A program made the translations under genes and the position numbers. Below are positions 32,600 through 42,930 of a stretch of DNA of 64,000 nt, piece after piece. A model generated the notes under the pieces. That model made no database searches. It was not told the origin of the DNA and worked only from the letters and a program-made list of their open reading frames with translations. Source of the DNA: Dicyema japonicum (lineage: Eukaryota > Dicyemida > Rhombozoa > Dicyemidae); contig RDEW01000017.1 of assembly GCA_011109175.1 (NCBI GenBank), positions 248,001 through 312,000 of the forward strand, in the 5' to 3' direction. Numbering within the stretch: the stretch's first letter is position 1; each line of letters opens with the position of its first letter.

Positions 32600-33960
32600 T
32601 AATGCGATATATGTTGCTGAAAACAGGTCGGGAACATAAATTTGTACCAGTGTTTTTGCTACACGCGAGTGCAAGAACAAGGCTCCTGGATTCGACAGCA
32701 TTTCCATGACTATGTTCAAAGAAGGGTCCGATGAACTACTATTTGTTCTACAAAAGATGTATAACTCGAGTTTTAAGCTCGGACATGTTCCTCCGCTATG
32801 GAAGCGTTCTATTGTGAAGATGATCCTCAAACCTGGAAAGTCGAGGAAGGATCCTCTTAGTTATAGACCAATAAGCCTTATATGTTCTACATCAAAGATT
32901 ATGGAACGGATTGTATTCAAGAGATTGAATCGGTATATAGAAGAAAGTAATTTTCTACGACCTTACCAATGGAGTTTTCGTCCGGGAAGATCTTGCGGAA
33001 ATTGTATTCACTCAGTAAATTACGAAATTACAACTGCATTTGAGAAGAAAAGTCAGTTGAGCCTTGTTTGCCTTGACATCTCAAAGCGTTCGACAGTGTA
33101 TGGCACGAAGCCTTATTTTGTCAACTTGTACGATCAAAGATATCTAAGCAAATGTTCTTATGGTTGAAAGGCTATTTGACTTGGAGGATATCTTACGTGG
33201 TAGTCGGTGAAAGATATTCTGATGGTACCTCGATTAAAAGGGGAGTGCCGCAGGGATCTATTTTAAGTCCTCTGTTATTCAACATATTTATGGAAGATTT
33301 TCCGTCGCCGCTAGACGTCAGGACCAAGCTGATGATATACGCGGATGACATCTTAATCCTGGATTCGTCCTTGAGGGCGTACCTCTCAGAGCGGAGAGTA
33401 GGAGCTTTTGTCGACAAAGTCTAAGAATGGTGTGATCGGAGAGCCCTGAGACTCTCTGCGGAAAAATCCAGTTACTTACGGACAAGCAGGCTGGGTAGGC
33501 ATCACGAAGAGCCCTACACTCTTCGCATACCGAAAGTTTCATTTCTGAAATACCTGGGGATTGCAGTAGATGGGAGAGAATCATACCTGAAGGACATCGA
33601 AGAGCGAAGGAAGAAGGCTGTGCAAGCACTGTTCTGCACTAGAAGCCTAAAGTTGGATGGTGATACCATGCTCTTTGTCTTTCGGAATGTGATTCTTCCA
33701 AGACTTATTTACGAAAGCGAGGGATGGTTCTACAGACCCTCGAGAGAGGATCCTCGCTCGACTGGAGAAAACAAGGCGAGCGGCGATCAAACTATCCCTT
33801 GAGAAGAAATTGTACGAAGGTCTGACTGATGAAGAGAACAAACTTGTCAGGCCAGTCAGGGAAGATATTCAAATCAGGATGTGTAACTTCCTAGACCAGC
33901 AAATGGATGGTTAACAAGGAAAGGAAGTACCGGAATGAACAGTCCAGGCCAAATTGGCGG
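32600..33960 (+). mobile_element. Plus-strand LINE with RT domain (Jockey/I-like)
   Basis: The RT core reads KMILKPGKSRKDPLSYRPIS, FRPGRSCGNCI, LVCLDISK (motif A, with the usual Asp), IKRGVPQGSILSPLLFNIFM (motif B) and MIYADDILIL (motif C), spread over two frames (32,706-33,167 and 33,152-33,424). Downstream, LRLSAEKSSYL, FLKYLGIAVDG and NVILPRLIYESEGWF continue in other frames to about 33,800. The PxxxPG-SYRPI style is that of Jockey/I-group elements. The endonuclease was not identified. Confidence 0.85.
32706..33424 (+). pseudogene. Reverse transcriptase ORF, frameshifted
   Basis: Two overlapping frames together hold RT motifs from the fingers (KPGKSRKDPLSYRPISLI) to the catalytic YADD at about 33,336-33,350. 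The shift near 33,150 and a stop at 33,424 destroy the frame. All three catalytic aspartates are present. Confidence 0.8.
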
Positions 33961-34232
33961 ACTGGTAGTACCTATTCCGTAACCTGTTGTTTAATTGATT
34001 TTTCAATTTTTCATTTCAGGTCGGGAGTGTTCACTGAATCCAACTCTAATCGTCCATTTGGATGTTGACGATATCTTCAACAGAGTTCTAATGATGTCGA
34101 TGGGCCTGAAGGCAGGTGAGGATCTCGAACTGTAAAGGAACTTTTGAATTTTTTCAAAGAAGTTTCTAAATTAGGAAATTTTTTCCGGAAAAAAATTTAT
34201 TTAAGCAAAATTTTACAATTTATTTTCAAAAA

Positions 34233-34836
34233 ATGAATTTCTTTTATTCTTTCGAAGAAAATCTCTCGACTTTTGAAGATAACGAATCTTTCAACTTTAT
34301 GTGTCACTATGAAGAGTCTATGGCTCAGGTGGATAACTTTTGTGAAGCAAACCGAGACATTACTTTTTTGGGTTTGTTCACTGGAAACAACTTTAGATAA
34401 CGGACTCGATTTATTTAACGGGGGGTTCTATTTTGGAGATGACTCTATTACAGGATTGGCGGATTTGGCGACTGACTCAATATGCTGTTCATTCAGCACA
34501 TCCCTGCCTCAAGAGGATGAATCCTCGTGCTTCTCAAAAAAGAGCAAAAAATTCCCTAACAAAAGTCACTTTACTGAAGCTCAACGAGAAGCCCATAATA
34601 TTAAGGAGCACTACAATCGAATGAAGAGATCAAATTATATCGGTAACCTAAGGCTACTCATTTCACGGAAAATCGACTCCAAAAAAATGAAAATTTCAGA
34701 GGTCATCAAGAGCACAGCGACTTATATTGACATTATGAGGAAAATCAACCTCGACCTACAAAATGAGGTCAACTCCCTAAATTTAAAAAAATACAGCATT
34801 TGCAATCGTCTATTGAACAGGCTAACTCATAAATAA
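34233..34836 (+). CDS. bHLH-leucine zipper protein, Myc/Max-like
   Basis: Two exons joined by a 25-nt GT-AG intron at 34,372-34,396 give a 192-aa protein. The C-terminal half has a basic region AHNIKEHYNRMKRS, helix 1 YIGNLRLLIS, a loop, helix 2 KISEVIKSTATYIDIMRK and a following heptad-like stretch INLDLQNEVNSLNLKK. Family alignment puts His, Glu and Arg (the E-box contacting residues of Myc/Max) at HN..E...R, but two further basic residues usual in ER.RR are here His and Asn. The N-terminal part is acidic and unlike known Myc boxes. It is probably a nuclear E-box-binding dimer partner; whether it is Myc, Max or Mxd cannot be settled by eye. Start chosen as first ATG in frame, after an AT-rich stretch. 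Confidence 0.85.
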
Positions 34837-36149
34837 CACATATTGCCATATTGTAGTTAATTTATCGATTTTTTGTTTTGTTGTGGTTGATTGGTGAAAG
34901 GCTGAAGTGGGGGCGTACCTCTGTTTTGTTTCATGATTGATATGAGCCATTTTATTTTTTTGACTGATTCAGGAAACATCAGAAACCCAAAGTTCTGAAC
35001 AAAGGAAGGAAGTGTCGGGTGCATGGAATATCCGGGTTCAAGAGCTTGGAGGATCATCTGTCTGAAGTTGCGACAGAAAATTGTTGTTTGGTGGACTTCC
35101 TTATCTTTCAATGCGAGATGATAAAGGGGTATCAAATAGTGTCAGGAAGGAGGAAAAGTAACTTTTGATTTTTGAATATGCTACATAAACTTTACTATTA
35201 GAACATTCGAGAATTAAAAATCCCCTTGCTTCTCCTCAAGTTCTTCCAATTTGGGTTTGACGTGATTCAGCCCAGACGTTCGGGCATCTAATGGTTTCTT
35301 ACTTCAAAAATTCGAATTTCTGACGTCTCACAAATTCATTAAGAAGGGGGTCATAGGTTTGTAACCACCTCAAAGAGTTGAGGACATTAACTGTACTTTC
35401 ATGATGCCATATAGTTACGTCACCAGTAACCACTAAGCTAACTCGTCAAATCAACTGAGGTTACCATGGAAACAAGTAACTCAAACTAGTTTCATGTCTA
35501 GCATCTGGACTGAGTCTATTATTGATGACTGTGCCTGAAAATTTTATGTTGGCAGAATACATCTCCGTGAGTGATATTTATTTACCCCCGAGCCATTCAA
35601 GTGAAGGAAATCAATTTCTAACGAAAAATTGACCACCAAAAAAAACACTCACAATTTTCATGATGAGATCGAGTGCCTCCTCGTGGTGAAAAGTTCAATA
35701 ATTGTATCCAACAGATCCAATATCTCTCCATTAACAAGCAACTACCAAATATTTTGGTTGGTAAAGTCCGACCACGACTTGGAACACCAAGGTTTCTAAA
35801 AACCGAGGTTATTTCAAAAATCGAGGTTTTAACTTGAAAGATATAAATAATTATAACTTTATGAAATAATAATCTATAAAAAAAACTTAAAAAAATTTAT
35901 TGTGGTGCATCATCCTAGACAGAGAAACGAGGAGGACCCTAGCAAAATTAAGCTCTGGACACTTCCTCCGACGGATCGGGCTCTTGGCTTCCTTCACCTG
36001 ACCAGTTATCATTGATTCTTCAAGAAGCTTTCTCCTGCCCGGGACCTTCGCTGAAATTTTTGAAATAAAAAAAAAATTAATTTTGTTCCACATCAAGGTT
36101 TTTTGCTCCAAGGTCGGATTGAGAGGCAACCTTTCTAGGTATCAATATC
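34837..36149. repeat. Repeat debris, no gene recognised
   Basis: 34,930-35,060 resembles 610-720. 35,205-35,400 (AATCCCCTTGCTTCTCC, CTTCCAATTTGGGT, GGACATTAACTG) resembles 44,890-45,090 (AATCCCCTTGTTTCTCC, CTTCAATTTGGGTCAGA, GGAGACATTAAGTG). 35,395-35,450 carries a minus-strand A-box-like GTTAGCTTAGTGGTTAC without a clear B box. Confidence 0.5.
35570..35640 (-). repeat. Short hairpin repeat family G
   Basis: TTATTTACCCCCGAGCC then TTCAAGTGAAGGAAATCA holds an internal TTCA/TGAA dyad. Copies: 51,670-51,730 (plus), 52,130-52,205 (minus), 57,140-57,210 (plus), 59,565-59,650 (minus). Confidence 0.65.
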
Positions 36150-36262
36150 CCCCGTTGTGGAAACCCCTCCAGCGGAGTAAGGAAGAGATAGATTCTTTTT
36201 GGATGTCTGTTAGGTATTGGAAGTCTCATGAGACAGATCAAATGACAACTCTTAGGGATTGA
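36150..36262 (-). repeat. SINE-like repeat family B, reverse copy
   Basis: GTTGTGGAAACCCCTCCAGC and GATAGATTCTTTTTGGATG are the reverse complement of the family B core; matches 7,291-7,395. Confidence 0.7.
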
Positions 36263-36688
36263 AGAAGGCATAGAGTAGAAAGGAATCCTTCGTTGTGGGA
36301 ATCGAATCTACGGCTAGTTGCGACAAATATAATTGCTTGAGGCTGATGCACATCAACGAAAGTCTGACTTTTAAATTGACAAACACGTGGTGTGCTCAGC
36401 AAAATTTCTTGGGTTCGGGAAACAGCCCAAAAAATTTTACCGTATTTACTATAATTTATTATTGTCCCAGTGTCACTGGGTTAAAGAGAATAATGAACTC
36501 GGAGTCTCTTATCTCAGTTGGTTTTAAGGTATTTGATAAAGGTGTCGTATGGAGCTTCTTGGTAGGCTGACCGCCCCAAAAATTTTCGTTGTCGTTCAGT
36601 AGAACTGCTTCAAGAGTCATAAAGTCGGAATTAGATTCGAAGGCTCTGCTGACGACGTCTAGCGTTGTCTCCAAGAGCCTTTGAGATG
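36263..36688. repeat. Family E-like repeat debris
   Basis: CTCGGAGTCTCTTATCTCAG and TTGGTAGGCTGACCG match 46,025-46,105. No gene seen. Confidence 0.45.
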
Positions 36689-36696
36689 ATCTTTAG

Positions 36697-37564
36697 CAGG
36701 GATGTCAAACTCATTTCGCTTCGAGGGCCGCATTTTGTAATAATTTCTCATCAAAAGAAGAATTTATTTATTATAATGAAAAACTAAAAATAAGAGAAAC
36801 TTAATTATTTAATCACCACCCTTTAATTTTGGTGGGAGCTACTTCCAGAGCTAGACATCTTTTTTGGATACAATTTTTCATATGACTGTTTCATCGATCG
36901 CAGTTGAAAAATATTAGAATTTTAACAATTCAGACTATAATTGGTGTTTCAAAGACATTTCATTAATGTGTTCGGCAACAGTGTTTCTGGTTGATAGAAT
37001 ATCTTTAAAAAGTGGACGTTGTCTGCAAAAACAATTTTTGCTGTTTTTGCAGGATATAGCTTGATGAGATTACCATCGTAGTATGATTTTCCAACATTGT
37101 AAGCATTCTGCGGATTTCATATCTTGCAGTAACTGATGCGGTACTTCGATTGTGATTTTTTGTGAAATGAGCCTGTAACACAGTCAAATCTTTCCGCAAT
37201 TAATTTAGCTTTAAAGCACGCATTTGACCTTGGTTAATAAGCAATTTAATACCTTCGAAATATTTGTATGATCGATGATTAGATTGGTAATGCCTTTTTA
37301 GGTTGTATTCTTTCAGAATAGCGATAAGCTGGCTACATATAAAAAATGTATTTTTCCATCGACCGATGTACAAAAATAGACAAGCTCCCATTTATCTTGA
37401 ATCATTCTCCGTACATCGTTCAAACACCGTTTCTTAGTTCCAGAAGAAGCACGTGAATTGACGAACAAGAAATACAAATACTATTAAAAAAAATTAATTA
37501 AATATAAAAAATGATTTTTTGTGTTTTATAGCCATTAAATCTGGTCGCATGTTTGACATCCCTG
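36697..37564 (-). mobile_element. hAT transposon relic with perfect TIRs and 8-bp TSD
   Basis: Both ends carry CAGGGATGTCAAAC as a perfect 14-bp inverted repeat, and ATCTTTAG flanks both sides (36,689-36,696 and 37,565-37,572), a perfect 8-bp duplication as expected for hAT. On the minus strand, broken frames at 37,005-37,480 read EYNLKRHYQSNHRSY, KDLTVLQAHFTKN and, further down, STRNTVAEHINEM. This matches the N-terminal BED-type zinc finger and following region of GTF2IRD2/ZBED-like hAT transposases. The catalytic half is deleted, so it cannot move by itself. Confidence 0.9.
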
Positions 37565-37679
37565 ATCTTTAGGATCGTCATTCTCTTCATCCCAATTGTA
37601 ACCTGGTTTCTAAAAGATTGGCAAAAGAAAGTATGTGGTAAAATAAAAATTGCTGAAGATTTAAAAAGGAAAAAGTGCC

Positions 37680-37895
37680 ACAGCATCGTGGACCAGTTCG
37701 TTTTCCAGCCGATCTCCGTTGATACGTCAGGCTTTATTGCCCAGAGCACGACTGAGTTCATCAAGTTAATCGGACGGCCTGCGGGGAAGCGGAGGATGAA
37801 CCTAGAATGACACGATGGCTTCTCCAAAACATTGGGCTCTTGATTATGAGAGGTAACTCCCACTGCGTGTTAATGCCTGCAGGCCATAATGGAGA
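37680..37895 (+). repeat. Dispersed repeat family F
   Basis: Matches 16,560-16,760 over CTAGAATGACACGATGGC, CTCCAAAACATTGGGC and GAGAGGTAACTCCC. It lies just beyond the 3' end of AP-3 beta. Confidence 0.6.
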
Positions 37896-37973
37896 CCCGT
37901 CATGACAACTTTACTTTAAAAAATGCATAATAAATTGTTATTTAAATAAAAACTAATCCGTTAGTCAAACTAG

Positions 37974-40705
37974 TCAATCACTATCCTCGTCATCATCATC
38001 GTCTTCTTCACTAGATGACTTTTCATCTTCCACGGGGGCCTTTATAAATTTTTCATACTCATCATATTCTTCATCCTCCTCCTCTTCCTCACTGTATTCT
38101 TCTTCCTCCTCCTCTGATCCTTCAACAGAAGCCAGTTCTTCTGATTCCAAATTCACAGGCAGCTCGAACTTGAACAACCGCAATGTGTGATCTGGCAGTT
38201 CCACGGGCCACTCAGGAAGCGAGCTTTGGTACCCAGGGACCTCGTAACCCAGAAACGAGGACAAAGTCGAAAGTTGATATTTTTTATGTTTTTTAAAAAT
38301 TGATCCCGCCACCGGTGTATGCTTTACCCCAAACAAAACTCGTTTCTTCATTCTCTCGACTAACACGGAGGAAACTTCACTCTGAGGAAGCTCACACAGG
38401 GACACAATGTATGACAAAATCCGAATTCTGTCTCGCAGGAAATAGCTGTCGTCGTATTTCGCCAACGTGAAAATGTACTGCACTATATTTAAGCACTTTT
38501 TTGGAGAAACCACAGCTAGTTTAGACGCCAAATTGACGATTTGAAGTTTCACAGCCTCGGGCTACAAATTAAGAGTCAGAAATGACCTCATCTACAAAAC
38601 TGCGAGCACACTTTCTCAGAACGTCAGGAAGCCATTTCTTAACTGACTTGCAATGTTCAGAAATAACCCACAAAATGCTCACTCTGGCCTCAACGTTAGT
38701 AATTTTGTCCAAATAAATTATGAACAGCTTCAGAATTGACTTTTTGTCCACCCCCTGCAACCGTAAGTAAAACAAACCACCTCAGATTCCAGGGCATTCT
38801 TCATCACAATCGTCGTCTCTCCAATGAGAGCATCTAAACTGTTAGAAGTAAGAAAACCGTTGCCTTTGGAGAACATCTGTAGCAGCAGAACAGTGCAGGT
38901 ACTCGTGACATGTTCGTTGAAAGTAATGACCTTCCCTATGGCTCGAATAGTAAGTATCCCCAGTTCTACATCCCCGTAGTTTAGGTAGGCTTTGAACTCA
39001 TCAATAACACTCATATAGTTATTATCGCTTATTAGAGACACAATAATCTCGAACTTGAGGATAATCCACCAAATCGTACCTTCAGGGACTGAATATCCGC
39101 TGAATCGTTGGGGAATATAAAAAATGACCTAACGTAGGGCTCGAAGACCTGCTTTCGCTCAGAAATGGCGGTAATGACCATCTTGAGATTATCAGCTGGG
39201 CGGAGCTACACAATATCTACTAGTCGTACAAATTATGATAAGAAGCGAGGATCAGAAACTTCACAGCCTCGGAGCAACACTCGTCTGGTCCACAGTAGAA
39301 CATTAACCTGAAAACCGAGGAGATGACCTAAGAAAATGACATATAATAAACTACCGAGTAATTATCAGTATGCAAAAGATCAAGACAGCAGTCCAACAAG
39401 GATTTTCGATCATTCTCCAGAGATTCTGATATTTCTCTAAGACTCATTTCTTTATTTTCCACGTTATCGGCGACTTGAGACGTGGATTCTTCCCAAAACT
39501 GAATTTCGGTAGAATCGACTACTCCTGGGGCGTTGGACTCTTTCTTTGAATCGTAGTTTTCAGAGCCATCAAAGGATAAGTATTCCAGATTGTTCTCCTC
39601 CCCTGAATTGACCAGGTCTTGGGGTTCTTTAGGAGAAGACTCGGTCTCATTTTGGAGTTGATCAGGTATCTCGCTAAACAGATCAGGATCTTTGGGTTCT
39701 TTAGGAGAAGACTTGGTCTCATTTTGGGCTTGGTCACTTTCAGAAGGTAGTTTTTCTTCATGTTTCTCGCTAGACTCTTCATCTGGGAGAGGATTGTTCG
39801 GATTAGGGAAAAAAGTTCTGCAGTACAAAATGAAAGCTTCAATGATGGCTTTTTGTCCGAAGGATTGGGCCTTTACGGCAACTTTTATAAGTTTGTGAAA
39901 TCTCTGATGGAGAAAGTCCAGTCTGTGGGGACAAATCTCTATGAACGCCCTCATGCAATCCCCCAAAACCCACTAAACCATTATCGCTCACAAAACTGGT
40001 TCATTATCGTCCAAAAGAATGTTAATGTATTCAGTGAGAATTTCACGTTGGTTTTCGTCAAGCCTATTAAATATTTATGAGTAAAACTTGAATATTTTGA
40101 TCATCCCCAAAGCGGCTGCACTTCTCACGTAGATTGAGGAATCTGTGATGGCGTTCTTGACAGAGACAACCATAATGGCAACAAGGCTTTTAATGGACAA
40201 ACTAGTGATGACTTTCAATGAGTCCCCGCGAAGGACGGGATCTGGGTTCTAAAATGAGTAAAATAAATGACTTTGAGTAATCTTTGAAGGGAAGAGACTA
40301 CAAGGAGAGTCTCTTCCTCGTGAATAGAGCCGTAGTGCATGATGTAGATGAAAACCATTTTCCTAATCTAAAATGAAGAATTGAAAAACATTTGGGTCTT
40401 CGTGGGAGACGTTTTTGATGACAGAAATAAATAGGTGGGACATATCTTCTCCTAAAGACATGTGCTGTATATAAAATAAGGAGGTTGGCACAAACATGGA
40501 TAAGACTACGCATCGCGACACGTTTAATGAAGACTTTAGTAGATTCCAGGTTGATTTTGATATCATCCTTGTTCAGGAAGGGACTTTGGGGTTATTAAGC
40601 TAAATGAACCTCATAGTGAGACTGTCCACCACATTGACCAGTTTGTTTTTGATTAAATCCTTGGAAATCTTAGATTACGTTAAAATGGAGCAAAACTGAT
40701 AGCAT
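37974..40705 (-). CDS. AP3B1: AP-3 adaptor complex subunit beta, short form without ear
   Basis: Large subunit of the AP-3 coat that sorts cargo from endosome/TGN to lysosome-related organelles. Trunk motifs from N to C: HLFISVIKNVSHEDPNVF, DCMRAFIEICPHRLDFLH, AIIEAFILYCRTFF, LGILTIRAIGKVITFN, ARVSILWVISEHC, WLPDVLRKCARSF, VKLQIVNLASKLAV and YIFTLAKYDDSYFLRDR, in the order of animal AP3B. Micro-introns placed include 25 nt between SFVDE and PEAVK and 26 nt between NALESE and GVDKK; the start ATG at 40,705 is followed by a 28-nt intron. The protein ends in an acidic Glu/Ser/Asp hinge (EEEEEYSEEEEED... SSSEEDDDDDEDSD), so the C-terminal appendage domain of vertebrate beta-3 is absent. An acidic linker after RTFF carries a 24-codon direct repeat. 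Confidence 0.94.
39622..39765 (-). repeat. 72-bp direct repeat inside AP-3 beta linker
   Basis: GGGTTCTTTAGGAGAAGACT followed by GGTCTCATTTTGG occurs at 39,622 and 39,694, exactly 72 bases (24 codons) apart. It encodes two QNET(K/E)SSPKEP(K/Q)D units in the acidic linker. Confidence 0.9.
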
Positions 40706-40823
40706 ATTCAAATATGATGATGTTAAACTAATTAATTTTAAAATATCATGACAAAAATAAATAATATTAATTTTAGTTTAAAACATTATTCCCTGAAAAC
40801 GTTATAGTAGCATATTTAAGTTG
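40706..40823. promoter_or_regulatory. 118-bp divergent promoter region AP3B / CSNK2B
   Basis: Only 118 bases separate the two start codons, which point away from each other, so the transcription starts of both genes must lie here or in the first codons. The region is very AT-rich, with no clear TATA or CpG signature. Confidence 0.6.
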
Positions 40824-41606
40824 TATGACTTCTTCTGATGCAATTTCTTGGGTAGAGTGGTTCTGTTCTCAGCCAGGAAATGACATTTTTTGTCAGGTTT
40901 TTTGTTTTCATGGAGGAAATTAACTTTTAGATCGATGATGAATACATTAGAGATCGTTTTAATTCCACAGGATTAAGTGACCTGGTCCCTGACTTTGAAC
41001 ACGCTTTGAACGTTTTACTGGACTTTAGTGACGGTTTTCTTTATTGTTAATTTTCAAGATTCAACTGATGCTGACTCTTCAGTCGACATTGAAACCAACC
41101 CGTCACTCTTATACGGTCTTCTCCATGCAAGGTACATAATGACCACACGCGGACTCAACAAAATGGTTTCACTCTTTCATTATCCGTTAGATCCGAAGTT
41201 GGGAGAACGGCTCTTTTGGCAAATGCAGGAGATACTACTGCAATGAGCAGCACCTTCTTCCCATTGGTGAATGTCTTCTTCATTTTAAGGGCTCTCTGAC
41301 ATTCCGAGGACCCATTCTGTGAAATTGTATTGCCCAAAATGTAATGATGCGTATTTGCCGAAATCCTCAATCTACCATACCGTGGATGGAGCTTTTTTCG
41401 GGACTGGATTCCCCCATATGCTGTTCTTGGTGAATCCACATTTGCGTCCATTCCCTCCTGAAACGCGTTATGTACCCAGGTACGGATTTAGCAGTTATGA
41501 GAGACTTTTTGGTTTCAAAATTGACCCATCTGCCTTTGAGACTACGAAATCAATAAAAAATCCGGAAGATGAAAACGACGATCTTTTTATTAACGGTCAG
41601 CTATGA
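40824..41606 (+). CDS. CSNK2B: Casein kinase II subunit beta
   Basis: Regulatory dimer of protein kinase CK2. Starts [20 protein letters not shown], followed by [14 protein letters not shown], an acidic segment [34 protein letters not shown], then the zinc-binding region [10 protein letters not shown] (C-x4-C) and LYCPKCND (C-x2-C), [18 protein letters not shown] and [10 protein letters not shown]. All four zinc cysteines are present. Introns: about 34 nt after DIFCQ, 25 nt in the acidic part, 25 nt after LNKM, 23 nt after LLPIG, and a 24-nt one at 41,480-41,503 that is a multiple of three and has no stop. The C-terminal tail ([19 protein letters not shown]) differs from vertebrates and is acidic. 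Confidence 0.97.
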
Positions 41607-42320
41607 TCGTGTTTTAAATATTATTGCGTAATTGTCTTACTATGTTTATGCTAAACCTTTTCAGTTTTTAAGGGGGCTGGTTTTATTACGAAAGAGAAGC
41701 TACAGCCAGCCTTTAGTCCGGACTTTGTTGACTTGTTGGCCATGGTGTAGTTAGCAGGTGGTTAATTGGTCGGAAAATTGAGTTGGTGTATTTTTATTGC
41801 GCAAAAGGTTACATCGGTTCATAATTATGAAAGTCCTCGTCAAATGATGGACTCTGGAGATATCGGAGACCCTAACTCGACTTAAGTATCCGAGTTCGAA
41901 TTCCGAAGAGCTTGGGTTATCTGGGCTGCACTTATAGGAGGATATTTAATATGATTTTATTGTGTGGCTGATCTTCTGATGATCATCTTCCAAGTTCTTT
42001 CACGGGCACCTGACGCTTTCTTTGTTCAAAACTTCGGGTTTCCAACATCTCCTGTGTTCATCACTTTGTCCATGTTCGAGACGAGTATTTCATCCATCAT
42101 GAAGCTAAGCAGACACTCTGTACAATAGAGGTACGTCACCACCTCAGCCATCCGACCAATCACCCACTTGGATTATCTTAAATTTTAAATTTATTTGTGG
42201 AGTTGTTATCTGTAATTTTGGAGTAAATTTTATCTTTTGTGCGGAAATTGATGTACTTTAAACACATTTGGTTTATAAAATGTTGAATTTGTGGTAGAAT
42301 TATTACAAATATTATTGGGG
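41607..42320. other. Intergenic, no gene recognised
   Basis: Near 41,880-41,930 a B-box-like GAGTTCGAATTCCG suggests a decayed SINE. Nothing else is supported. Confidence 0.4.
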
Positions 42321-42326
42321 GAGAAC

Positions 42327-42475
42327 TGGTAGTGGACATATTCTCCATTAAATATTGAAGCAAGAAAACTTGGTAGTGAGAATATTCTCGGAATAATATT
42401 GAAGCAAGAGAATTTGGTAGTAGGTATGTTCTTGAGCGAATATTGAAGGAAGAGAACATGGTAGTGGGTACAATA
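42327..42475. repeat. 44-bp minisatellite, 3.3 copies
   Basis: Units starting TGGTAGT occur at 42,327, 42,371, 42,415 and 42,459, exactly 44 bases apart, each with an AATATTGAAG(C/G)AAGA core and some divergence. Confidence 0.93.
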
Positions 42476-42769
42476 TAGATGTTGGAGATAACACTGATAA
42501 TACAACCGGTACTAGAAAGAACCAATGCTATCTCTAACTTAGTTTTTGCGGAAACTTTTAAGGTATGTATGACTCACATAACAAATTGTACCTCATTTAT
42601 TTCCATAAAGTACATTTCATGTGTAATAGCTCGTCATAGCTCATCGAGCGTACACTAAAAATAGAAGTTTGCTGATAAGTTTGGTAGTGCCTTATAAAAG
42701 TGTATTCTTTTACTACATTCACGCTTCCCACGCTCCCTACTTACTTGGTAAAGGGGTTCCTTCTACTCT

Positions 42770-42930
42770 TTACCTTCTTGAATTCTTAAGAGGCGTCGTG
42801 TGATCAACTTTCATCAACTTGTCTTTAGGAGACGCTCAGTGCCTGGCCGGCATCTGAAAAGGATCATGCTCTTCTCTAATCCAGTGGAGGGTTCCCACAA
42901 TGGTTGATATAATTGACGTCAGTCCAAGCA
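42770..42930 (+). repeat. SINE family B copy, diverged
   Basis: GGCGTCGTGTGATCAAC, GACGCTCAGTGCCTGGCCGG, AAAAGGATCATGCTC and CCAGTGGAGGGTTCCCACAA follow the family B order. Confidence 0.75.

Noticed and set aside
41455-41520. Seven- or eight-residue insertion in CK2 beta
   Set aside because: A 24-nt GT-AG segment ending in GAGAG removes it and restores the family sequence, so an in-frame intron explains it better.
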